From positions 1 to 64,000 of the forward strand of contig NZ_QDKQ01000014.1 in the NCBI RefSeq assembly GCF_003116815.1: DNA of 64,000 bases, written 5' to 3'. Numbering within the stretch: position 1 is the first letter of the stretch; the number at the start of each line of letters is the position of its first letter. A program made the translations under genes and the position numbers. The notes beneath the pieces were generated by a model. The model saw nothing but the letters and a program-made list of their open reading frames with translations, did not search any database and was not told the origin of the DNA. Shown here piece by piece: positions 42,138 to 50,475 of this stretch. This stretch comes from Caulobacter endophyticus (GTDB taxonomy: Bacteria > Pseudomonadota > Alphaproteobacteria > Caulobacterales > Caulobacteraceae).

Positions 42138-43252
42138 CGGGCGGCTCCGTCGGTGGCGGCTGGGGCGGCGGGGACGACCGGCGCGGCGGCGGCCTTGGAG
42201 CGGAAGGTGTCCGACGGCAGGATCACCGGGGCGTTGGCGCCCTTGCTGTCGACGATCACCTTGTTGGAGTTGGCCAGCACGCGCTGCATCGTCTCAATGT
42301 AGAGACGCTCGCGGGTGACCGCCGGCGCCAGCTTGTACTGGTCGTAGACCTGGTTGAAGCGGGCCGCGTCGCCGGCGGCCTCACGCACCACCTTCTCGCG
42401 ATAGCCCTTGGCCTGCTGGATCACCTGGGCGGCCTCGCCGCGGGCGACGTTGGCGTTCGACTGGGCGTTCTGGGCCGCGCGCTGCACGTCGCGGAAGGCG
42501 TCGACGACCGGCGCGGGGGCGTTGGCCACCTGGATGCGGACGCCCTCGATGTAGACGCCGATGTCGTAGCGATCGAGCACCTGCTGCATCAGCTGGCGGG
42601 TCTGGGCCTCGACCTGGCCGCGGCCGTTGGTGAGGATCGGGGTGAGGGCGGTCTTGCCGACCACTTCGCGCATGGCGCTTTCGGCCACGTCCTTGAGGAC
42701 GGCGTTGGGCTCGCGCACGTTGAACACGTACTTGCGGGCGTCGGACACGCGCCACTGCACGGTGAACGACAGGTCGACGATGTTCTCGTCGCCGGTCAGC
42801 ATCAGGCGCTCGGCCTCGACCTCTGCGCCGGGCACGCCGCCGATGTCGAGGGTCTGGATCGAGGTGACGGGCTCGCGCTGCACGGTCTCGATCGGCCAGG
42901 GCAGGTGATAGTTCAGGCCCGGATCGCTGGTGCGGCTGTAGGCGCCGAAGGTGCTGACCACGCCCTGCTCGTTGGGCTGGACGACATAGGTCCCGGTCAG
43001 CAGCCAGAGGCCGACGACCGCGCCGCCGCCCAGCATGAAGGCCTTGCCGCGGCCCGGGCCGCCGAAGGTCTCGCGCAGGCGGGCGCTGATGCGCTCGATC
43101 AGGTCGTTGAGGTCGATCGGAGGCGGCGGAACGCCGGGCGGGCCCGAGGAGGGGCGGCGGCCAGGATCGGACCTGCGCCCGCCGTCGTTCTTGTCGTCGC
43201 CCGGCGGGGGAGAACCCCAGGGGCCGGGGCCGGCGTTGTCGTTCCAGGGCAT
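42134..43252 (-). CDS. hflK: Protease modulator HflK
   Basis: 372 residues from ATG 43252. A Gly/Pro-rich cytoplasmic N-terminus (GPGPWGSPPPGDDKNDGG, SSGPPGVPPPP) is typical of HflK. One membrane helix (FMLGGGAVVGLWLLTGTYVV) precedes the band-7 domain, with QPNEQGVVSTFGAYSRTSDPGLNYHLPWPIETV. The long helical part has VANAPAPVVDAFRDVQRAAQNA and ARGEAAQVIQQAKGYREKVV. Partner of HflC and FtsH. Divergent from apbC with ~105 bases between. Confidence 0.94.
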   Translation of the reverse strand: MPWNDNAGPGPWGSPPPGDDKNDGGRRSDPGRRPSSGPPGVPPPPIDLNDLIERISARLRETFGGPGRGKAFMLGGGAVVGLWLLTGTYVVQPNEQGVVSTFGAYSRTSDPGLNYHLPWPIETVQREPVTSIQTLDIGGVPGAEVEAERLMLTGDENIVDLSFTVQWRVSDARKYVFNVREPNAVLKDVAESAMREVVGKTALTPILTNGRGQVEAQTRQLMQQVLDRYDIGVYIEGVRIQVANAPAPVVDAFRDVQRAAQNAQSNANVARGEAAQVIQQAKGYREKVVREAAGDAARFNQVYDQYKLAPAVTRERLYIETMQRVLANSNKVIVDSKGANAPVILPSDTFRSKAAAAPVVPAAPAATDGAAR

Positions 43253-43357
43253 GGGCGGCGCTATCTTCCCGTCGCTCGTTCTTGCGGATGGCGGGGTTGT
43301 AAAAGCCCCCCCGTACGCGGATATGAGGACCCCCGCACGACAAGGCAAGACAAAGAC

Positions 43358-44470
43358 GTGACCGCAAGTTCCCCGACGACCCCCGAAGACGCCCGCGCGG
43401 CCCTCGATCTGATCGAGGATCCGGCCACCGGCCTTGGCCTGGTGAAGGCCGGTCTGGTGCAGGGTCTGGTGGTGCGCGAGGGCAAGGCCGGTTTCGTGCT
43501 GGAGGTTCCCGCCGCGCGCGTCGGCGGCTACGGGCCGGTGCGCGAGGCGGCCGAGAAGGCGCTGGCCGCGCTCCCCGGGATCACCCGCGCCCAGGTGGTG
43601 CTGACCGCCCAGGCGCCGGCCGAGACCACGCGGGTGCGCAAGGGCGCCCGGGTCGCCGACGACCCGCAGGCCCAGGTCGGCCCGCCGCCGGCCTCGGAGA
43701 AGCCCGCTCACGTGCGGCACGTCATCGCCGTCGCCTCGGGCAAGGGCGGGGTGGGCAAGTCGACGGTCTCGACCAACCTGGCCTGCGCCCTGGCGGGCCT
43801 GGGCCTCAAGGTCGGCTTGCTGGACGCCGACATCTATGGCCCCTCCGCCCCGCGGATGATGGGCGTCGAGGGCGAGCCGACCTTCGAGGACAAGAAGCTG
43901 CTGCCGATGCAGGCGCACGGCGTGAAGCTGATGTCGATCGGCTTCATGGTCGACGAGGGGCGGGCGATGATCTGGCGTGGGCCGATGGCTTCGTCGGCGG
44001 TGCGCCAGCTGATCCACGACGTGGCCTGGGGCTCTGAAGCCGAGCCGCTGGACGTGCTGGTCGTCGACCTGCCGCCGGGCACCGGCGACATCCACCTGAC
44101 CCTGGTGCAGAAGCTGCGGATCGACGGCGTGGTGCTGGTCACCACCCCGCAGGAGATCGCCCTGATCGACGCCCGCCGGGCCGCGGCGATGTTCGCCAAG
44201 ACCGCCACCCCGATCCTGGGCCTCGTCGAGAACATGGCCTTCTTCGCCGATCCGGCGACGGGCGCCCCGATCCCGATCTTCGGCTCGGGCGGCGGCGTGG
44301 CCGAGGCCCAGGCCCTAGGGACCCCGGTTCTGGCCCAGGTTCCGATCGAGATGGGCGTGCGCGAGGCGGGTGATGCGGGCCGTCCGGTGGTGCTGGCCGC
44401 GCCGGAGAGCGCGGCGGCCAAGGCGTTCGTCAGCGCGGCGAAGGCGGTCTGGGGCGGCATCAGCAACTGA
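43358..44470 (+). CDS. apbC: Mrp/ApbC-type iron-sulfur cluster carrier ATPase
   Basis: 370 residues from GTG 43358. An N-terminal DUF59/MIP18-like domain (LDLIEDPATGLGLVKAGLVQGL) and linker precede the P-loop ATPase: IAVASGKGGVGKSTVSTNLA (deviant Walker A), LLDADIYGPSAPRMMG, VVDLPPGTGDIHLTLVQ, TTPQEIALIDARRAAAMF. The usual C-terminal CxxC of ApbC is replaced: LGLVENMAFFADPATGAPIPIFGSGGG has no Cys where ENMSYFxCPxC is expected. That matters because the CxxC ligates the transferred cluster. Confidence 0.9.
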   Translation: MTASSPTTPEDARAALDLIEDPATGLGLVKAGLVQGLVVREGKAGFVLEVPAARVGGYGPVREAAEKALAALPGITRAQVVLTAQAPAETTRVRKGARVADDPQAQVGPPPASEKPAHVRHVIAVASGKGGVGKSTVSTNLACALAGLGLKVGLLDADIYGPSAPRMMGVEGEPTFEDKKLLPMQAHGVKLMSIGFMVDEGRAMIWRGPMASSAVRQLIHDVAWGSEAEPLDVLVVDLPPGTGDIHLTLVQKLRIDGVVLVTTPQEIALIDARRAAAMFAKTATPILGLVENMAFFADPATGAPIPIFGSGGGVAEAQALGTPVLAQVPIEMGVREAGDAGRPVVLAAPESAAAKAFVSAAKAVWGGISN

Positions 44471-44483
44471 GGTCCCCCAAGAC

Positions 44484-45159
44484 GCTCCCCCTGAAGGGGG
44501 AGCTGTCGCGGAGCGACTGAGGGGGAAGTGATTGCGGCGTCGGGGATGTGCTGGGCGCATCAGGAACTTCCCCCTCCGGCCCTTTGGGCCACCTCCCCCT
44601 TCAGGGGGAGGATCTTTGGGCGCGACTTCGCAGTCTCCCGCGCGATAGCGCGTTAGTTCGGGGAGGCGCGGAGCGGCCGGGCGGAGCCCGGAGACCGTGG
44701 GTTTGTTTAGCGTTTCGGCTTCGTCGACCGCTCCGCCGCATCATTGGCTCGAAGGACCGGGGGCGTAGGTCTCTTTCAACCGTTGGCCCGGCTAGCCCTC
44801 GGACGGGCAGGATCGACAGCCCCGCGGTAATCCGGCGCGGCCTCGGCTGATCCTGTTAGGCCGGTTTGAACGTTCCCGGCCCTGTCGACCCGCTCGTTAC
44901 GTCATGGACGGCTTGGCGGCCCATTTGCGCCTTCTGAGCGCTCCTGCAAACCCGCCTTCCCACGACGCTCCAAGCGGCCCCGCTCGATGCGGTCCTCGCC
45001 ACGCTTGGGCCGGTACCAAGAGCCCTCCCCATGGCGGGGACGGTTTGATTATGGCCCGGGCCTGAGCGCGTCTGATGGATTTGAGTGAGAAAGTTGTAGG
45101 GCGTTGATTGGGTTGAGGAGTTTTCGCGATCCGCCGGGGATCCGCGCTGCTCTATCCCC
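44484..45159 (-). repeat. Dispersed ~0.7 kb non-coding element, copy B (inverted relative to copy A)
   Basis: Reverse complement of 20711-21412 over almost its full length. The two REP palindromes (44484-44528, 44566-44611) correspond to those at 21345-21391 and 21261-21306, and the outer boundary to GGATCCGCGCTGCTCTATCC at 45139-45158. The region 44755-44840 is replaced relative to copy A. It lies between the convergent apbC and lipoprotein genes. Confidence 0.7.
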
Positions 45160-45168
45160 GTCCGGACT

Positions 45169-45403
45169 TCTCCCTTCCCCCTTGATGGGGGAAGGGCCGG
45201 GGTTGGGGGTGGCTGCGGCGGTCGGTCCTGATGCGGCCTTGCGGATTGAACGGCCGCATCACCCCCATCCCAACCCTTCCCCCATTGAGGGGGAAGGGCT
45301 TTGAAAGGCGGGTTTAGATTGGTTTGAGGCGGAGGGCGGCCCAACCCCGGCGGTCACTTCCCCCTCCGGCCCTTCGGGCCACCTCCCCCTTCAGGGGGAG
45401 GAT
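45169..45403. repeat. Cluster of G-rich palindromic repeats
   Basis: Inverted pair CCCTTCCCCCTTGATGGGGG (45171-45190) and CCTTCCCCCATTGAGGGGGA (about 45277-45296), each followed or preceded by a GGGGTTGGGGGT-like tail, plus a REP unit at 45358-45403. The first pair has a close relative at 52509-52641. Together with copy B this fills the 950-base gap between apbC and the lipoprotein gene; I see no gene there. Confidence 0.7.
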
Positions 45404-45418
45404 TTTGGAGCCCGCCGA

Positions 45419-46249
45419 TCAGTCGCTGCTCGGGCCTTGCGGGGTTCCGGACGGGGCGGGGGCGGCGGGGACCGGGGTGATGGGGTAGGCGGGTTTGCGC
45501 TTGCCCTTGGCGGCTTCGGGCGTTTCGGCGGCCGGCGGCGCGTGAATGTCGGGGATAGGCTCGACCGTGGGGCCTACGACCGAGGGTTTGGGCTTTGGCG
45601 GCGGCGGCGGCGGCGCGTCCTTGCCGCCCAGGAACGGGAAGCGGCGCTTCTTGGCCTCCGGCTCGGGCTGGGGGTCGCCGCGGTGCTGGGGCGTGGCTGG
45701 CGGCATGCAGCCGCGCGCCTCGCCCAGGCCCTTGAGATAGGCGCGGCGCACGGCGCCGGCGGCCATGGCCGACTGCACGAGGCGGTCGTGCTTCTCGGCG
45801 CCCGACAGCTTGCGGACCCAGCCGCGCATGGGGATCAGGTCCTGGGCGGCGCTGGCCATGGCGCCGAGGGCCGCGTCGCCGGCGGCCTTGCGGCCCCGGT
45901 CCATCAGGTCCTCGTCCTCGCCGGGCGGCACCTGGTCGAGGTCGATGCCGAGGGCGGCGTCGAGCGGCTTCACCAGGGCCGTCAGCTGGCCGCAGCTGGA
46001 GGGCTGGGGCCGGGCGTAGGGGTCCTGCATGGCCTCGAGCAGCACGGGCGGGATCTTGGTGCGCATAAGATTGACGTCGCGCAGCGGGGCGGTGACCGCC
46101 CCGGACAGGCCGTCCTTGTTGGCCTCGGAGGTGGTCTGGATCTTGTCGGGGTTCTCGACCTCGACCTGCGTCTGGGGCTCGGGCTGGCGCGTGGTGGCGC
46201 AGGCGGCCAGGAGCGGCAGCGTGGCGGCGAGGAGGAGCAAGCTTCGCAT
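45419..46249 (-). CDS. Lipoprotein of unknown function
   Basis: 276 residues with a lipobox: LLLLAATLPLLAAC, Cys at about residue 17. A helical middle region (DPYARPQPSSCGQLTALVKPLDAALG, GRKAAGDAALGAMASAAQDLIPMRGWVRKLSGAEKHD) is followed by a Lys/Pro-rich, low-complexity C-terminus (DAPPPPPPKPKPS, PAAPAPSGTPQGPSSD). It should be anchored in a membrane facing the periplasm. No family recognised. Confidence 0.78.
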   Translation of the reverse strand: MRSLLLLAATLPLLAACATTRQPEPQTQVEVENPDKIQTTSEANKDGLSGAVTAPLRDVNLMRTKIPPVLLEAMQDPYARPQPSSCGQLTALVKPLDAALGIDLDQVPPGEDEDLMDRGRKAAGDAALGAMASAAQDLIPMRGWVRKLSGAEKHDRLVQSAMAAGAVRRAYLKGLGEARGCMPPATPQHRGDPQPEPEAKKRRFPFLGGKDAPPPPPPKPKPSVVGPTVEPIPDIHAPPAAETPEAAKGKRKPAYPITPVPAAPAPSGTPQGPSSD

Positions 46250-46444
46250 GACGTGACCCTAACGCGCGACGAGCCGTATCGTCATCCGCTGTGTCGCGCA
46301 CGAATCGAACGGCCCGCCGAAGAGGTCGCGGAGGTTGCGGGCCGACTACGGCCTAGATTGGGCGCCTGGATGAACGAGGCGACGCCGATCCCCCGCTGGA
46401 TATCCAGATCGGGGCTGATTTCGTTCAGGTTTTCGAGAAGAGTT

Positions 46445-46519
46445 TGGTGGGCCGGCTGGGATTCGAACCCAGGACCATTCGATTAAAAGTCGAATGCTCT
46501 ACCACTGAGCTACCGGCCC
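46445..46519 (-). tRNA. tRNA-Lys (anticodon UUU)
   Basis: 75 bases including an encoded CCA. The acceptor arms GGGCCGG and CCGGCCC pair fully, the D arm is GCTC..GAGC, the anticodon arm TTCGA-CTTTTAA-TCGAA and the T arm CTGGG-TTCGAAT-CCCAG. The anticodon TTT is centred at 46484-46486 on the minus strand. Flanks 46250-46444 and 46520-46745 hold nothing else I can support. Confidence 0.97.
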
Positions 46520-46745
46520 GCTGTCGACACGGAAGGCCGTGAGAAGCGGCGCGGAACATAGTCGGGCCTCGACTGCGTCGCAAGCCGGGTTTAGCGGTAG
46601 CCTGTGGATGGGATGGCGATTAAGTCCCACATCGTGGTTCGTGGTGGCGATATGTGAAATATCTTGCGTCCGCGCCCGTTCTTCGGGATGGTCGCGCCCA
46701 GAATGACGGTCGCGGATCGCGCGGCCAAGGGGGAGGCGGACGAGG

Positions 46746-47996
46746 ATGCAGCCTGGGCGACGCAGTGTTCTGGCCGGTCTGCTGCTGGCCCCCGCGACCG
46801 CCGCCGCGGCGCTGGAGACTCAGATGACCGCCCGCAGGTTCGACTTCACCGCCAAGCCGCGCGAGGGCTTCACGCCCGTCGCCGCCGATCGCCTGTATGA
46901 CGCCGCCAGCGGCCATGGCTTCGAGCCGGGGCAGGGGCGCTCGTTCTCGGTCGCCGTGCCCGAGGGCGACTGGCGCGTGACGCTGGAGGTCGAGGGCGGC
47001 GCAGACCTGACCGTGAAGGTCGAATCCCGCCGGCTGGCGGCCGAGCAGGTCCGCACCCAGGCCAAGGAGCGCCGCGAGGTGGTGTTCGTGGCCAACACCC
47101 GCAACGCCGCCCTGCCGCCGCCGCCGAAGAACGCCCCGGGCGGGACCGAGGTGATCCTCAATCCGCGCGAGAAGGGCACGCCCAACTGGGACGACAGGCT
47201 GACCGTCGAGTTCTGCGGTCCGGCCCCGAAGGTGGCGCGGATGACGATCGAGCCGGCCAGCGTGCCGCGCGTCTTCCTGCTGGGCGACTCCACCGTCACC
47301 GACCAGCCGTTCGAGCCGGCCGCCGGCTGGGGCCAGATGCTGCCCAGGTTCTTCGCCCCGACCGTGTCGGTGGCCAGTCATGCCGAGTCCGGCGAGACGA
47401 TGAAGTCGTTCCTGATGGAGCATCGGCTGGACAAGGTGCTGAGCCAGACGCGGGCCGGCGATTTCGCCCTGATCCAGTTCGGCCACAACGACCAGAAGGA
47501 AAACTGGCCCCAGACCTATGTGGCGGCCGACAGCACCTATCGCGACTATCTCAAGGCCTATGTGGGCGAGTTCCGGCGCCGGAAGGCCACGCCCGTGCTG
47601 CTGACCTCGATGCACCGCCGGCGGTTCGACGAGGCGGGCAGGATCATCAACACCCACGGCGACTATCCGGCCGCGGTGCTGGCCGTGGGCAAGGCGCTCG
47701 GCGTGCCGGTCATCGACCTGGCGGCCATGAGCAAGGCCTTCTACGAGGCGCTGGGCCCCAAGGAGTCGCCCAAGGCCTTCGCGGACGGCGGCAAGGACAT
47801 CACCCACCACAACAACTACGGCGCCTACGAACTTGCGCGGTGCGTCGTGGAGGGGATCCGGGCGGGCGTTCCGGAGCTGGCGCGCCATCTTGCGGCCGAC
47901 GCCGGGAGGTTCGATCCGGGCAAGCCGACGCCGCCCGACAGTTTCGTCATGGCTCCCAGCGCGGCCCGCAGCAACGCGGCCCTGCGCGGCAACTGA
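46746..47996 (+). CDS. Rhamnogalacturonan acetylesterase-like SGNH hydrolase (CE12 type)
   Basis: 416 residues. The start QPGRRSVLAGLLLAPATAAAAL is a Tat-like signal. An N-terminal ~140-residue beta domain (RFDFTAKP, VAVPEGDWRVTLEVEGGADLTVKVESRRL) precedes the SGNH domain: FLLGDSTVTDQ (block I, nucleophile Ser), ASHAESGETMKSF (block II Gly), IQFGHNDQKE (block III), and ITHHNNYGAYELA with the His of block V. This domain order is typical of bacterial CE12 esterases that remove acetyl from rhamnogalacturonan. It opens the rightward part of the pectin locus. Confidence 0.88.
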   Translation: MQPGRRSVLAGLLLAPATAAAALETQMTARRFDFTAKPREGFTPVAADRLYDAASGHGFEPGQGRSFSVAVPEGDWRVTLEVEGGADLTVKVESRRLAAEQVRTQAKERREVVFVANTRNAALPPPPKNAPGGTEVILNPREKGTPNWDDRLTVEFCGPAPKVARMTIEPASVPRVFLLGDSTVTDQPFEPAAGWGQMLPRFFAPTVSVASHAESGETMKSFLMEHRLDKVLSQTRAGDFALIQFGHNDQKENWPQTYVAADSTYRDYLKAYVGEFRRRKATPVLLTSMHRRRFDEAGRIINTHGDYPAAVLAVGKALGVPVIDLAAMSKAFYEALGPKESPKAFADGGKDITHHNNYGAYELARCVVEGIRAGVPELARHLAADAGRFDPGKPTPPDSFVMAPSAARSNAALRGN

Positions 47997-48004
47997 GGTA
48001 TCCG

Positions 48005-48976
48005 ATGATCGACCGTCGCTCCCTGCTGGCCCTGGCCGGCGCGACCGCGGCCAGCCCGGCCCTGGCCCAGTCCACCCAGGCGACTCCGGCCGTGAAGCCG
48101 TCCCTGGAGATCCGTCCGATCTGGCCGGGCAAGGCCCCGGGCGGCGAGAAGGTCACCGTCAGGGAGCAGGTGATCCTGCGCACCCCGGGCGGCGATCCCA
48201 ACGACACGGCCTTCCTCAACATCACCGACCCGGTGCTGATGATGCGGCGGCCGGAAAAGCCAAACGGGGCTGCGATCCTGATGATCCCGGGCGGCGGCTA
48301 CAAGCGCGTGGCGGTCAGCAAGGCCGGCGGGGCGATCGACAGGTGGATCGCCGACCAGGGCGTCACCGCCTTCGTCATGATCTACCGCCTGCCGGCCGAC
48401 GGCTGGGCGGCGGGGCCGGACGTGGCGCTGCAGGACGCCCAGCGGGCCATCCGCATCATCCGCTCGCGGGCCGGCGAGCTGGGCCTGGATCCGGCGCGCG
48501 TGGGCGTGATGGGCTTCTCGGCGGGCGGGCATCTGGCCGGCCGGCTGTCGACCCAGTTCAAGCGCGACACCTACGCGCCGATCGACGCCATCGACACGCT
48601 GTCCTCCCGGCCGTCGGTGGCGGGGCTGTTCTATCCGGTGGTGACCATGCAGGCGCCGTTCGCGCACGGCGCCTCGATGAAGGAGCTGCTGGCGGGCGAC
48701 GCCTCGGACGCGCGCCGCAGGGCCGCCTCGCTGGAGCTGGACGTGCCGGCCGACACGCCGCCGACCTTCATCGCCACCGCCGCCGACGACAAGGTGGTGC
48801 CGGCCGACAATTCCCTGCTGCTCTACTCGGCCCTGCGCGCCGCGGGCGTGCCCAGCGAGCTGCACATGTTCGAGAAGGGCGGCCACGGCTTCGGCGTGAC
48901 CGGTCCACAGGGCATGGACATGGGCTGGCCGCAGCTTCTGCCGCCGTTCCTGCGCCGCCACGGCCTCTACACGTGA
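48005..48976 (+). CDS. Exported alpha/beta hydrolase (carbohydrate esterase-like)
   Basis: 323 residues from ATG 48005. Signal with RRSLLALAGATAASPALAQ. Alpha/beta fold with oxyanion motif ILMIPGGGYKRVAV, nucleophile elbow MGFSAGGHLAGRL, Asp in TAADDKVVPADNS and His in FEKGGHGFGVTG. It resembles the BD-FAE/axeA-like xylan and pectin esterase group. Eight bases separate it from the CE12 gene and its stop overlaps the GH28 start (GTGA), so all three are one transcript. It likely removes acetyl or another acyl group from pectin. Confidence 0.87.
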   Translation: MIDRRSLLALAGATAASPALAQSTQATPAVKPSLEIRPIWPGKAPGGEKVTVREQVILRTPGGDPNDTAFLNITDPVLMMRRPEKPNGAAILMIPGGGYKRVAVSKAGGAIDRWIADQGVTAFVMIYRLPADGWAAGPDVALQDAQRAIRIIRSRAGELGLDPARVGVMGFSAGGHLAGRLSTQFKRDTYAPIDAIDTLSSRPSVAGLFYPVVTMQAPFAHGASMKELLAGDASDARRRAASLELDVPADTPPTFIATAADDKVVPADNSLLLYSALRAAGVPSELHMFEKGGHGFGVTGPQGMDMGWPQLLPPFLRRHGLYT

Positions 48977-50415
48977 TCCTCGACGTCACGACCTTCGGCG
49001 CGAAGGGCGACGGGCAGGCGCTGGACACCGACGCGATCAACGCCGCCATTGCGGCCGCATCCAAGGCCGGCGGCGGGGTCGTGAGCCTGCCGGCGGGGCG
49101 CTATCTGTGCTTCTCGATCAGGCTGGCCAGCGGGGTGACGCTGAAGCTGAAGGAGGGATGCGTTCTTATCGCCGCCGATCCGGCGCGGCACGGCGGGGCC
49201 TATGACCCGCCGGAGGACAATCCGCACGACCTCTACCAGGACTTCGGCCACAGCTACTGGCGCAACAGCCTGGTCTGGGGCGAGGACCTGGAGGACGTGA
49301 CGATCGAAGGCCCCGGCCGCATCGACGGCGAGGGCCTGACCCGCGAGGGGCCGGGCTCGCGCTGGCGCCGGCAGGCGGGCGAGTTTCCGCTGAGCATGGT
49401 CGGGCTGTCGGCCGAGGCGATGGCGGAGCTCGTGCCCGAGCGGGCGGCGATGATCGGCCAGGGCAACAAGGCGATCGGGCTGAAGCGCTGCCGGAACGTC
49501 CGTCTCTCGGGCTTCACGCTGGTCCGGGGCGGGCACTTCGCGGTGCTGGCCACGGGTTGCGAGAACCTGACGATCGAAAACCTGCTGGTCGACACCAACC
49601 GGGACGGTCTGGACATCGACGGCTGCACGCGCGTGCGCATCGCCGGCTGCCGGGTCAACACGCCCAACGACGACGCCATCGTGCTCAAGGCCTCGATGGC
49701 CTTGGGGCAAGCGCTGCCGACGCAGGATGTCGAGATCACTGGCTGCCACGTCTCGGGCTTTGACCCGGGCACGGTGCTGGACGGCACGCTGGGGCGCGAG
49801 CAGCAAATCTCGCCCGACCAGGACCGGGTGACCGGCCGCATCAAGATCGGCACCGAGAGCAACGGCGACTTCCGCCGCATCCGCATCCGGGACTGCGTGC
49901 TGGAGCGCTCGCGCGGGCTGGCCCTGGAAACCGTCGACGGCGGGACCATCGAGGACGTCGAGATCGAGAACGTGCGGCTGGTGGAGATGACCAGTTCGCC
50001 GCTGTTCCTGCGGCTGGGCGCGCGGCTGCGCGGGCCGGAGGGAACCAGGCCCGGCGCGCTGCGGCGGGTGAGCGTGCGCAACCTTCACGGCGAAGGGGCT
50101 TTCGCCGACCTGCCGGTGATCCTGGCGGGCCTGGCCGAGCATCCGATCGAGGACGTGCGGCTGGAGACCCTGACCCTGTCTTTCCTGGGCGGGGCGGGAG
50201 AGGCGGGCGTCGAGCCGGCGCAGCTGGAGGACGCCTATCCCGAGCCGCGGATGTTCGGCGATCCGCCGGCCTGGGGCCTGTGGGCGCGGCACGTGCGAGG
50301 CCTGACGATCGATGGCCTGACGCTGAGCGCAAATCCCGACGCCCGTGCGGCCGCGCGTATCGACGGCGAGGCCGTGGCGCTGGACGATCTCGGCGCGTGG
50401 ACGGGTGCGGCCTAG
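48973..50415 (+). CDS. GH28 polygalacturonase/rhamnogalacturonase-like protein
   Basis: 480 residues from GTG 48973. The right-handed parallel beta-helix is evident (repeated turns such as VTIEGPGRIDGEGL, VRLSGFTLVRGGHFAVLATGCENLTIENLLVDTNRDGLDIDGC). The GH28 catalytic stretch NTPNDDAIVLKAS corresponds to the G/NxxDD pair, and GTESNGDF replaces the usual GSE..G/RIK region. The first strand is DVTTFGAKGDGQALDTDAIN. There is no signal peptide at this start, so action may be periplasmic only if export is by another route, or cytoplasmic on imported oligomers. Confidence 0.9.
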   Translation: MILDVTTFGAKGDGQALDTDAINAAIAAASKAGGGVVSLPAGRYLCFSIRLASGVTLKLKEGCVLIAADPARHGGAYDPPEDNPHDLYQDFGHSYWRNSLVWGEDLEDVTIEGPGRIDGEGLTREGPGSRWRRQAGEFPLSMVGLSAEAMAELVPERAAMIGQGNKAIGLKRCRNVRLSGFTLVRGGHFAVLATGCENLTIENLLVDTNRDGLDIDGCTRVRIAGCRVNTPNDDAIVLKASMALGQALPTQDVEITGCHVSGFDPGTVLDGTLGREQQISPDQDRVTGRIKIGTESNGDFRRIRIRDCVLERSRGLALETVDGGTIEDVEIENVRLVEMTSSPLFLRLGARLRGPEGTRPGALRRVSVRNLHGEGAFADLPVILAGLAEHPIEDVRLETLTLSFLGGAGEAGVEPAQLEDAYPEPRMFGDPPAWGLWARHVRGLTIDGLTLSANPDARAAARIDGEAVALDDLGAWTGAA

Positions 50416-50475
50416 CGTCGCGATGAACGTCGGCAGGCAAAGGGAGTCTTCGATTTTAGCACCTTGGCCGCCTAG

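Noticed and set aside
44856..45344. Open frame in repeat copy B giving MGRALGTGPSVARTAS and MGRQAVHDVTSG
   Set aside because: The counterpart in copy A is broken by a stop and frame changes, and differences between copies are not concentrated at third positions, so the conservation is at the DNA level, not the protein level.
46664..46900. Small plus-strand frame before the CE12 esterase gene
   Set aside because: It overlaps the esterase start in another frame and lacks a ribosome site; the Tat-like signal at 46746 is the convincing start.
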